Of a DNA stretch of 64,000 nt, positions 47,870 through 59,100 are shown piece by piece. The position numbers and the translations under genes were made by a program. How positions within the stretch are numbered: position 1 is the first letter of the stretch; each line of letters starts with the position of its first letter. The notes beneath the pieces are model-generated. The model was not told where the DNA came from and ran no database searches. It saw nothing but the letters and a program-made list of their open reading frames with translations. The stretch comes from Forficula auricularia (Eukaryota; Arthropoda; Insecta; Dermaptera; Forficulidae), in assembly GCA_024734495.1 (NCBI GenBank), contig JALMQS010000435.1:434001-498000 (forward strand), given 5' to 3'.

Positions 47870-48375
47870 TTTAGAATATGTAATTCACAATTTGCTTTAT
47901 TAATATAATATTCTCAATCAATAACTTTTAGATTATAATTTCTTGAAGTAGGTATAAATAGATTTATATATATAAGTTTATCGAAAAAATTGTATAAATA
48001 ATACTATTGAACTTCGATCAATTAGAATGGCTTATTAGATCTCTCCTTAATAAAAGTCCGGCGAACAAAGTGGACGTTGGACTTTGACACATTATATAAT
48101 TCAGCATAGCGCATCGCCTAAGCATTGAATTCAAAGTCTCCTAAAACAAAAAATTGCTTTTTAGAAAATATTTGTTTTATCATAGTAAATTCCTTCAGCT
48201 TTCTGGAAGGCAAAAGGCCTTAATTTCACCCCAATTGGTGTCCATTAACATGGTATTCGAAAATGACGATCCATATCAATTATTCCATCCTCCCACTTTG
48301 CTTCAGAGCCTCTTCAATGAGAGAGCTAGTATAAAAATGTAAAAAAAAATCAGAAAAATATATAATAATTATATA
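47870..48375. promoter_or_regulatory. Probable GST promoter region
   Basis: The 500 bp directly upstream of the GST start codon (minus strand), before the first transposon. It must hold the 5' UTR and core promoter if exon 1 is the first exon. I see no TATA box or antioxidant-response element I would defend. Confidence 0.35.
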
Positions 48376-48969
48376 TCTTAATATATATATAAAAAGAGAA
48401 GGTGGTGTTTCATTCATAACCAACGCACAGCCTGAACCGCTTGACCTAGAAAGATGAAATTTGGATTGTATATTCTTTCAACGATTTATGGGTGTGCTAA
48501 GAAGGGATTTTTTGAAATTCGAACCCTAAAGTGGGGAAAGGGACCCAAAATGTGTTTTCAGAGTTTATCAAGATCTCTTAAACCAGAAAAAATATCGATA
48601 CGGGTTTAGTTTAGAAAGGTGAAGCATTAAAATACCAAAAAACAAATTTGAGTATTTTGCTCTATTTGTCCCCGAAAGGGAGATATAGCCATTTTGGGGT
48701 AAATTTTTGAAATTTTTAAAGTGCTCTATCTCCTCGAGTTTTTAAGTTTTAGCATTCAAATTTGGTACATAGGTTTATTAATGCTAAATCTCGGGAAGGT
48801 TTGTGCGTAGTGGAGGGGTTCGGGGGTGAAATCCAGGGGGTGGGGGTGGAATGGGTGCGTAGTGGGGCGCAGGGTGGGTGCAAAGGTGTAATGGGGTTGG
48901 GGTGCTGGAGTGGGGGTCCAGGGGGCGTAGCTCCCTTGCTAGCGGAGACGCCCGCCGCTTCTCAGCTAT
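48376..48969 (+). mobile_element. Helitron-like element
   Basis: Begins A|TCTTAATATATATATAAA and contains the GGGGTG-type G-rich block. It ends with a GC-rich segment and CTCAGCTAT before T. The A/T insertion context and ends fit Helitrons; the final CTAT departs from the usual CTRR. Non-autonomous, in the GST-FN3K intergenic region. Confidence 0.6.
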
Positions 48970-49009
48970 TATAATATAAATATAATCGTTAAATCTATAA
49001 AGACAGGGG

Positions 49010-49105
49010 CGGATCTACGTAACTAATAATATTGATGTGAGAAGGAGTTACACCAAGAAGGTGCAGTCCCTATTAAAGGCCTGGATTGGTCCCTCCATCG
49101 TGAAA
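49010..49105 (-). repeat. LINE 3'-end fragment
   Basis: GATGTGAGAAGGAGTTACAC and CAAGAAGGTGCAGTCC match, with changes, the 3' end at 58260-58340. No poly-A remains. Confidence 0.4.
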
Positions 49106-49976
49106 AGAAGAACTACTGTGGCAAAATAATCATTTTTTCGTATAATAAAGTAAAAAAACTACATAACTAAACCTTTTAATTTATAATTATATCCGTTTAA
49201 TTTAGTTTTGCACAAGATGAGTATTCGAAATAGTGTAACTAATGAGCTGGAATTTGGCATAAAACTTTGTATTAATAATAAGCTGCATATTTTTGAAGTT
49301 GTAGTTTTCAATCTCTAATTCTTTGCTGCTGAAATTACCAAATCAAAGCGCCGAAGAGCTTATATACTCTATAGCCAAGGGTGAATATTATTAGGGTCTT
49401 GTTTTATTCTTTAAACGGAACCCTAAAAAAATTGTCGCTTTTTTCTCTAATTTATTACCTGATATATGTTATTTATTGAATTATTTTTATTATATTTTCT
49501 CTTATTTTTCATTCATCTGACACAGTATGAAATTGATTAGATGTTATGAGGTGGTTATGACCTTCCTAAGCTCAGCCCTAACCTTGTGCATGCTAATATT
49601 ATTTTTAACAATTTTATAAGTTGTAATTTGTGAATGTATTTGTTTAATGGATATTTTGCTATTTTTTAATTTGTTTTTCACAATAAATAAGTGTATTTAA
49701 TTTAGTTATTTATATTTATTTAATATTTATGTTGGCGTTTAGATGCAGTGCGTATTGCTTGGGCAATGAGCTAAATAAATAATCATTGCCTTATATAATT
49801 TCCATCAACTCTGTTACTAGGCGATTGACAGTTGTCATACGGTGAAAAATAATTATTTATGGATTAAAAATATCGAAAATAATAATTCTTATTTTTGTAT
49901 AATACCTATATAAAAATGTAAATCTATTGTTTATAGATAAAATATATTAAATGTCATTGTTGTAAAAATAACAAGA

Positions 49977-50117
49977 ATGGATAAATTACTCCAAGAGGCT
50001 TTGGGATATTCCTATATAAAGACAACTAATATTAGAGGAGGCGGTTGTATTAATGATGGACATGCTTTTGATACTGATAAAGGAACCATTTTTGTTAAAT
50101 TTAATTCGAAATCTGAG
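49977..50117 (+). CDS. FN3K: FN3K exon 1
   Basis: 47 codons, from [10 protein letters not shown] to KFNSKSE, containing RGGGCINDG. The donor is GAG|GTATTG, phase 0. Confidence 0.93.
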
Positions 50118-53100
50118 GTATTGACATTTGTCTTTTCTTCTTATTTATAATAATGTTTTTTTACCAAACAATATTATATCTAAATGAATACATCCTTTTT
50201 ATATAAAAATACTACGTAAATAGTTTAATAGAAATTTTCCTGGAAAAATATTCCCATCTATATATATAAAATTAAGGTTTTGTCTGTACATTGCTCCAAA
50301 TCACGCCAAATTTTGGTTGCACACGTTTCAAGCAAAGTTATGAATGAAAACACCCTGAACAAAATTCCTGTCTGTCTGTTTCAGTGGTTTCCGAAAAGTT
50401 GCTCACGATTCACGTAAAAACGGCTGAAGGGATTATTATGAAATTTCATATTTACATCAGATGTCTTCTAACTTACGTTTTTAGCTATATAACGTTTTGA
50501 TATTTTGACCCCAAAAGGGGCGCACGAATGAAAATTATCAAATAACTCCTAAACTATTAACCCTACGGCAAAATTTATGATAAACAAAGTTGTAGGGGAT
50601 GTGATTTCTGACAACTTTTGTTTAAAAAAATATCTCCAAAAACCCACCCAAAAAGGGGAGAGGGTGAAAAAATGTAAATTCTTGCCCTTGGAGCAAACTC
50701 AACCAAATATTGTATACATAATCTCTGGGCCTCTAGAGAGCTAGAAGTGCAAACAAAAACTAACCACCAAAAACGGGGGAAGGGTCAAAAAATGAAAATT
50801 CTTTCTCTTGGACCAAACTCAACCAAATTTTGTATACATAATCTGTGGGTCACTAGAAGGCTAGAAATGCAAAAACTGGGTACTGAGGGTGGGTGCGGGG
50901 GTGGAATGGAGTGGGGATGGGTTAGGGCATGGGGTGCGCGGGATGGAATGGGGGTGGAGTGAGGGAGTGAGGCGAAGTAGGGTGGGGGTACAGGGGGTGG
51001 TGCAGGGTGGAGTCCAGGGGGCGTAGCGGGGGTGGGGTGCGCAGGGTTGGATGGCATGATGTGGGGTCCGGGGTGCGGGTGGTGGTGTGGGGCGGGGGTT
51101 GGGCACAGTTGCATGGTGCGGGGGGTGCTGAGCGGTTTCGGGGGGGTGTAGAGGGTGAGAGTGGGGTTCGTGGGTTAGGGTGCGGATGGAGTGTTGGAGT
51201 GGTGGCGGGGTTGGGCATGGTCAGGGGTTGGGGGGGGGGTTCCGAGGGGTGTGGTGTGTAGGATTTCGGGGTGGGGTTGGGGGTCCAGGGGCGTGCCCCC
51301 TGGCTAGCAAGAGGGCCGCCGAAGGCGGGCCTTGCAGCTAGTTTTAAGTATAAAATATAATAAATAGAAAACTTTGTAAAGGGAAAACAATGAGGTTGTC
51401 CTCTGCTTGATCCAAATAAACATATACATACCAAATAAAATATCTATACACAGGGTAATTCATCGGTCTGTCCTCTCTTTATAACTCTTTTATTTTAAGT
51501 CATATAGAAAAACTCTTCAAATATAATTTATATGAACCTGCTGTTCCTCAACTTCGATAAATGTCTCACTATTACCTAGTTAAGACGTATTAACCACATT
51601 ACTTTTGATTATTTACTCTCGATTAACATAAACTGCGGTAGAGTCGACACTATTAAAAACTTGGGAGTAATTTTTGACTCGAAACTTACATTCAGCGATC
51701 ACCTGGCCTACATTGTAGGTAAAGCTAATCGGAGCTGGGGATTTGTATTTCGAAACACGAAATCATTTAAAAATCCTAATACAATTAAATATTTATATTT
51801 GACTCTAATCAAATCTTTGCTAATGTATGCATCAACAGTCTGGAGCCCAATCGGAAAGAATAACATGGACAGACTGGAGAGAATTCAGCACAGTGTTCAG
51901 ACATCTATGGTAGGATACCTCTAAGGTCAATCCTTTATCGAGATACGACCTCATGGTCATACACTTCAACTGCTGAAACTTTCTGTCTTGCTTCTGTTCC
52001 ATCTTCCATGATTGCCTCCGATGTTATATTTGTGTACAAGATTAAGTCCAACAAGGTGAATTGTCCTGATCTTAAAAACTTGTTTCCAATTCATAACTCA
52101 AATTATATACTTAGATATTGACTACCTTTTTATCCAGAAGTACCATCCAACCGGCATTCTGAAGCTAATCCAATATTCAGATTAAGTAGATGTTATAACG
52201 ATTTATCTAAACAAATAGAAAACCCCTTGGATTTCTCATTGAATATTAATAAAGTCACAGTCTTGTTCAAAATGTTGACTCTAGTCTACAATTAACTATT
52301 CTACTATTATATTTCATTATATTACTATTATCTTATATTATTTTTATATTTCTATTTTGTTATTTAACATATACCTACTCTATTATTATTATATTAATTT
52401 AATGATATTACTTTGTCTATTATTGTTAATTTTGTTATACTTAATAATTGTTGTATTATATTAATGTATTAGGCACTTAGTCGTTGAAAATAATAAATAA
52501 ATAAATATGATATATTATTATCTATCTACGCACCATATGCATTTGTATACAGGGTGCTCCGTTTAAGCGCAATAATATGTAACTTTATATTTCTTAATGG
52601 AACACCCTATAAATATTTATTTATTTTGATAGTAAATTAGATTCCCTTTAAAAAAGTATTAAGTAATAAGGGGCCTAAAATGATAAATTAAGAAGTTATT
52701 TGCCACCATACAACGCAAGAATTGTGACCGAGTATTTAAATTCGACATATGAGATGGGCATTTTACGACGTTCTTGAGACTTAATTTCTGCAACCATTTT
52801 TTATAATCTCGTTCCGGTAATGCCTACTGACCACAGTTTAAGAATCGGAAGCCATAAAGAATAAATTATTAGTATATTGCAACCAGTTCAATAATTAATT
52901 ATATATGTATATGTTGCAGTAAAAACGAGTTCTTACTAGTTAAAACGCGTTTCGCTGAATACCTTTATGGCAACTAGAGTTTACTAATAAGGAAGATTGG
53001 CTACTTATTCAGGTCCAAGCGATTTTACAAGCCCCCATATCTTCTCACCATCTACAAGGCCCAAATCCGGCCCTGTCTCGAATACGGCTCTCATCTAAGG

Positions 53101-56100
53101 AGAGGAGCCTCTAAATATTCCCTTGCTACCCTGGATGCAATTCAGAAACGAGCCGTCAGGCTAATTGACGATTCTCCCCTCACCGACACCCTCGACTCGC
53201 TAGCTCATTGAAGAAATGTGTCTGCCCTTTCCCTTTTCTATAGATACTATCACGGCAGGTGCTCCGATGATATAAAATCAATAGTTCCCCCCAAAGCATG
53301 CTTTGCACGTAGCACGCGTTTTGCCGACTCCCAACACTCTCTCGCGGTCAAATTAGAAAAGTGCCGGACCACTTCATTCGCCAATACGTATATCCCCAGG
53401 ACTTCAAGGAACTGGAACTCTCTCCCAGCCTCCATTTTTCCCAGAACTTATAACATTCAAACCTTCAAAACCCAAGTGCATAAACACCTACTTGTCTCCA
53501 CCCTCTCACTTAATCAACTTTCCCTTCTCTTCGGTAATGCAAGGGTCTTTCGAGATCCATAGGGGCTGCATCTTTACTGGTGCACACCTTCTTGCATTCG
53601 ATTGCATTAAAAAAAAAAAAAAAAAAACTAATGTTGGTTGAGTTTGGTTCAAAGGTCTAGAAACTTTTTTGACCTTCCTCCTCATTTCGTGTATTTATTT
53701 TCAAAAAATTTTAAACGAAAATGTCAAAAATTAGAAGAAAAGTTGTAGAGGATGTAATTTTTGAAAATACACGAAATGAGGCGGAAGGTCAAAAATGAAA
53801 ATTCTAGACCTTTGAACCAAACTCAACCATCATCAGTAAACTCTAGTTGCCATAAAGGTATTCAGCGAAACGCGTTTTAACTAGTATGAACGCGTTCTTA
53901 CTAAAATACGGGTTTTTACTGCAACATATATATGTCTTTTCAATTACCTATTAGGAAACTTTGTCATAATGAGTACATTTTTCTAATTTGGTTAATCTTT
54001 TAAATGCGAAAAGTTTGGGCTAGAAAGCTCAAGAATGGCCGATAGGTGCGGATTATTATTAATACCAAAGAGTTGTAAAGAAATTAAAGCTCATTAGCCA
54101 CAAACGTTTAAGTAGTCTCCAAATAACAATACAATTTATTTCTATTAACTTTTAATGGGAATATCTGATTTTAGAAAGCCAAAAAATGAATCAATTCTTC
54201 TTTTCGGAAATTCAAACATTTTGGCTACTTGTTGGCTGTTGCTGCAATCAGAAATGAGTTATTAATATTATTAATTAGCCTCATTTACCGATTTTCTTGA
54301 CTTGCTGGCTTAGTGAAGAAGAGTTTTCACACTTTCCCTTTTTATTTTATATTATTAAAAGAGCAATTATATATATATTATATTTCAAGGCTGGTTCTAC
54401 GAGATTACAATGTAGAACCGCTACTTTCTACATATAGAATATGTTTCTCGAAAACGGCTCTAATTTTCTTATTAATAATGGGAATATTTTTTCAGAAACG
54501 TTTGATTTTCTATTAAACAATTTTCTGATTATTATTATTATTATTTTTTTATATTTGTATTTCTTTTTTTGATTATAGGCAAGAAGAATGTTTGATGGCG
54601 AATATGAAGGTTTAAATAGTATTTCCAATACGAATACTATACAAGTTCCAAAACCATTGAAAGTTCTAGACAATCCTAAAGGAGGTTCTTTGATTGTTAT
54701 GGAATATAAAAAAATGGATCATTTAAGTGATTCCGCTCAATTGGGAAAAGATTTGGCTAATTTGCATCTTTCTAATTTTAAATTAATTAATAGAGATGAT
54801 GATGATGGTTCTATAAATAAATCGGGCAATATAATAAATCCGGTTAAAGAATTTGGATATCATATAACCACCTGTTGTGGATATTTGCCTCAAGAGAATA
54901 GTTGGAATTCAGATTGGATTGTTAGTACCTATATTGATTTATCTACCTTTGTTACCTAAGTTTAACATTTACAAAGAGCCGAAATTTTTGGATGAAAAAC
55001 CAAAATATTAAATAAAAATATAACTTAAATGAGAAAATGAACAAGGACAATTTAATCAAAGATCTTAGTAGATTATTATGTACGAGGATAAGTCAAAAAT
55101 TACCTACATTTTTCGTTCTATCACTTTATTAAACTAAGATATTGAAGGAGACAATAAAAGAGTGTGTCTTCTGCTGGAATTATAAATTTTATTTATTTAT
55201 AACGAGACTATAGTTTCGACGACTTTGCCCTCTTCATCAGTCTATTACAATGGCTTCACATTAAATTAATTCCGTTGATACAATTTGATGGCTGTATATG
55301 TATATAATTAGGTAATGGAGAGGGATTCAGCCAATGGGTGGCCTCTGCTGAATAAAAAACTCCCAATTATAGAAAACGTTTCGGCTTTAATTAAATAATG
55401 CCATCATCAGTTCCTAAGAGTTGATGAGTCCTTGAAGACGAGCCCCATATTTGTGTATAAGGTGTCCGAGCATGATGATATTCCTCAATGGTTATAAAGT
55501 TGATACAATTTGATGGCTGTATAATTGGGAGTTTTTATTCAGCAGAGGCTACCCATTGGCTGAATCCCTCTCCATTACTTAATTATTAAATTAATTCCTG
55601 TGAATCCATTGTAATAGACTGATGAAGAGGCAAAGCCCTCGAAACTATAGTCTTGTTATAAATAAATAAAATTTATAATTCCAGCAGAAGACACACTTTT
55701 TATTGTCTCCTTCAATATATAAAAATTCTGCTACTCTCGGCAAAAAAACTTACAATTTAAACTAAGATAGGAGGCGCATGCGTTGAGTTGGCGTCTGTAG
55801 TCACGTGTGCTGAATTTAATCACGATCGCGTCATTTGTCGTCTAGCTACAACAGCATAAGCATGTCAACTTCGCTATCAGATTGCACCAAAGAGGAGCAA
55901 CGAAGAGTGGTCAGAGGGTGTGAAAGGTGCTGAAATTCACCGGAGACTTTTGTCACAATACGGGGAAAGTGCTTTATCTCGTAAAAGCGTTTTTTTATGG
56001 ATCGAAATGTTTAAAAGTGGCCGAACGAGCGTAACACAAAAAGAGGGAGCTGGGTGACCGTCAACTTTGAGACTCTTTGAGACCCTGGAACACCATCCCT

Positions 56101-59100
56101 ACGGCCCAGATCTCGCTCCCTCAGACTTTCATCTCTTTGGACCATTCAAGGAAGCTTTGTGAGGTAGTCGATTTGCCTCAGACATGGACGTTCGGGATGC
56201 GGTGCAAACGTGGCTTCATGACCAACCGAAAACCTTCTACCAGGAAGGTATCCGGAAGCTTGTCGCTCGCTCGACCAAGTGCATTGCTAAAGGTGGGGAC
56301 TATTATTCGATAAATAATGTACCTGTTGTACACCTATCTTAGTTTAATAAAGTTGTAGAACGGGAGGTGCAGGTAATTTTTGACTTATCCTCGTATATAT
56401 TATATGTCAGAAGGTTTCGACCCCTCAAAAGTTTAAAAAATAAAACACTCAAATTTTTGTATTAATAAAAAAAAAACGCTTTTATTTAAAAATACACTGA
56501 AAAGTAAAAAAATACATTTTTTCGTCCATGGTTTTATTTTTAGTCATGTGAGTATAGAAATTTTTTGAGTGTAAAAAAAAATTCTATTTTTTTTTTGCGT
56601 TTTGAAATAAAATGTTTTTATTTTATATATTTATTGTATATATCAGTGACGGACGGTGACAATTCAAACACGGGATGCTGTCCAAAAAAGAAAAGCGCGA
56701 TCAAAAACAATTCTCTTTAATATGTTAATTATTCTATAATATATTAATTAGAAAATTATTTAAATTCATTATTTCAAAAAAAGAACCCTTCAATTTTTAA
56801 AATGTTATTTTATTTTTCATTCCTTTTTGTAAAATTCATCGATAAACACAGAATTTTTCGTTATTTTTCAAATTTTATATTAGATGTTTTCGTGACACGG
56901 TATTAAAATATACTCTTGACGTTTTGAAATTTTAGGGATGCGCAACATCCACAGCATCCATGGACCGCACGCCACTGGTATATATATATATTTGGGTTTG
57001 ATTACCTTGGGGGTGAATACAACCCTTTTGTCATTCTAACATAAAAGAAAAATTAGCTGCCTTCTCAGATAAAGCAGAGAACAGTCTCATTAAAATTCTG
57101 CTACTATCAGCATTATTAACTTTTAAACTAACTAATAAAAATTACCTTGGAATTATCTAGAATATTGCAAGCAAAAAATAAGTATAAAGATAGATAAATA
57201 TAAATTATGAAGCTGGCCAAATGGATTTTTTCCGAGTAAAAAGTATTTTTGTATAGGGAATTCCGAGTGGTGAACCGCGACCTAATATGCTGTACACCTA
57301 CTTCCACTTGTACTTCCAAATATTTCCAAGTACTTCCAAAATACTTCCAAAGAGGTGTACACCTAATTCCAATCGCGGATCACCCCTCGGGGAATTCCAA
57401 ATATATTGCAAAACTCTAGTTATATATTATCACACACCCACACACAATTTTAATTTTGAATTATATTATTTTTCTTCTAGACATTCTTTTCATCCCAACG
57501 ACTTGAGCCACAAATTAGAATGGTGGAAGAAAATGTAATTAAAAAGTTTTTGTTCGTTATATATTAATTATTATATAATTATATATTTTTTGAAAAATTT
57601 TCAATTTTAGTATGGGGACCGAGAGATAAGATCCTTGTGGTCTCAACTACAAAATATAATTCCATCATTTTTTAAAGATATTCAAATATACCCATCTCTA
57701 CTGCATGGCGATTTATGGAATGGTAATGTAGCAGAAGCAGATAACAAACCAAGTAATCAAATATAAATATATTACTTACTTACTTATCGCGGACTCGCTA
57801 CGTCTCTCCGTACCCAGTCTCCATCTTTCTCGATCCTGACTATCTACTTCGTTTAGGTTTCTGGATCGCATATCCTCTTTCACGTCGTCCATCCAACATC
57901 GTCTGGGGCGACCCCTCCTCCGTTTCTCTGGTGTCCATTAGATGTAGAATCCTATTTGGGATTCTTTCCTCATCCATTCTACACGTGTGCCCATACCAAA
58001 CCAATTGTTTCCTTTGCACCTCGTCCACAATATATTTTCATCCCCATCATATTCCTAATTGTCTCGTTTCTCACTCGATCCACTCTTCTTAAACGGCAAC
58101 TTCTACGAAGATAGTCCATTTCGGTCGAAAGCAACTTAGTTTTATTTTTTGCACTCACATCCCATACCTCTGCTCCATATGTGAGTACACTCTGTACTAT
58201 GCTTCTATTTATTGTTTTCATTTTTTATCCCATATTATTGAGTTTACTGATTTTTTTTTATATAGTAATGATATTGATACAAGAAGAAGTTACACCAAGA
58301 AGGTACAACCTCTGTAGTCCGCGGTGGACCCTTGTATCGTGAAGATAAGAAGAGATTTAGGGATTGGGTAGGAGTCGAAAGTATCTGTGGATGCTGGTCT
58401 TGAAAGATTGAAGGTTATAATTTGCTGGAAAGACGGTATTAACTTCCTTTAATTATTCTTCCCGCAATCTCTTTCTGACTACTCCCTTTTTGTTAGAGTT
58501 CGTGGCTGTGATGAAACTGTACTAGATGAAGGAGGAGGTATCAGCCAAAGATGGAATCACTGGGTTCAATAAAACACCTTTAATAAAACGCTTCGGCCTG
58601 AATTTTATTTGGCCATCTTCTCAACTCCTAATTAACTGAAGATGGCCAAATAAAATTCAGGCCGAAACGTTTTATTAAAGGTGTTTTATTGAACCCAGTG
58701 ATTCCATCTTTGGCTGATACCTCCTCCCTCATCTAGTATACTCCCTTTTTTGTCAAATATCACCCCTAAGGTATTTGTATTCTTGGACTCCGTAGATCAT
58801 TTTTCAATTTTCCAAGGGCACCTCAGAAACCTCCCCGACTCCGACGGCCAGATATTCGGATTTCTTCATGTTTATTTTGAGGCCGGATTTCTCAAATGTC
58901 TCCTCTAGTTTCCTAGCCATATACCTAAGGTCCTCTCTATCCTCGGCTAAAATTATCTGGTCGTCTGCGAAGAACAAAGTGTGAATCACACTGTCCTCCA
59001 CTCTAATACCCATGTTTCTGCACTTTCTAGTCCACCCCACTAGCCTCTATCCAAGAATATTTTAAATAAATAAAAAATTAATAGGTTTTTTGGACAATTT

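Larger units (their letters stand above)
52905..53935. mobile_element. Foldback arms enclosing a LINE 3' end
   Basis: Left arm (about 52905-52985) and right arm (about 53828-53935) are inverted copies containing GCGAAACGCGTTTTAACTAG on the right and its complement on the left. Between them lie a LINE 3' fragment and another foldback (53635-53825). Confidence 0.6.
55142..55756. mobile_element. Foldback with hammerhead-like cores, inserted in mariner
   Basis: Flanked by an exact 13-bp duplication, TTAAACTAAGATA (55129-55141, 55757-55769). The outer arms carry CTGATGA, stem II, GAAACTATAGTC on both strands: minus 55240-55213 and plus 55619-55645. In the right arm stem II is GAGG-C/GCCCTC. An inner inverted repeat carries another core on minus (CTGATGA 55410-55404, TGGC/GCC stem, GAAAC 55382-55378). 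It is therefore two foldbacks, one nested in the other. Confidence 0.75.
55083..56393 (+). mobile_element. mariner transposon, internally deleted, with nested insertion
   Basis: The ends CGAGGATAAGTCAAAAATTA and its complement lie between TA dinucleotides. The transposase start is readable from about 55862 ([17 protein letters not shown]). The C-terminal end ([20 protein letters not shown], then [20 protein letters not shown]) is from about 56088. Most of the catalytic domain between them is deleted, leaving only the third catalytic Asp (SDFHLF). There are several stops. The 5' UTR holds a 615-bp foldback with a 13-bp TSD. Confidence 0.9.

Noticed and set aside
47870..49976. Shared bidirectional promoter of GST and FN3K
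   Set aside because: The start codons are 2.1 kb apart with a Helitron between them; nothing in the sequence shows shared control.
50785..51434. Long Pro/His/Ser-rich antisense frames
   Set aside because: They are translations of the G-rich Helitron minisatellite; composition alone removes stops.
54921..54959. Extension of FN3K exon 2 to the TAA at 54957
   Set aside because: Homology stops at DWI, a GT donor follows, and exon 3 continues the family alignment in phase; the rest is intron.
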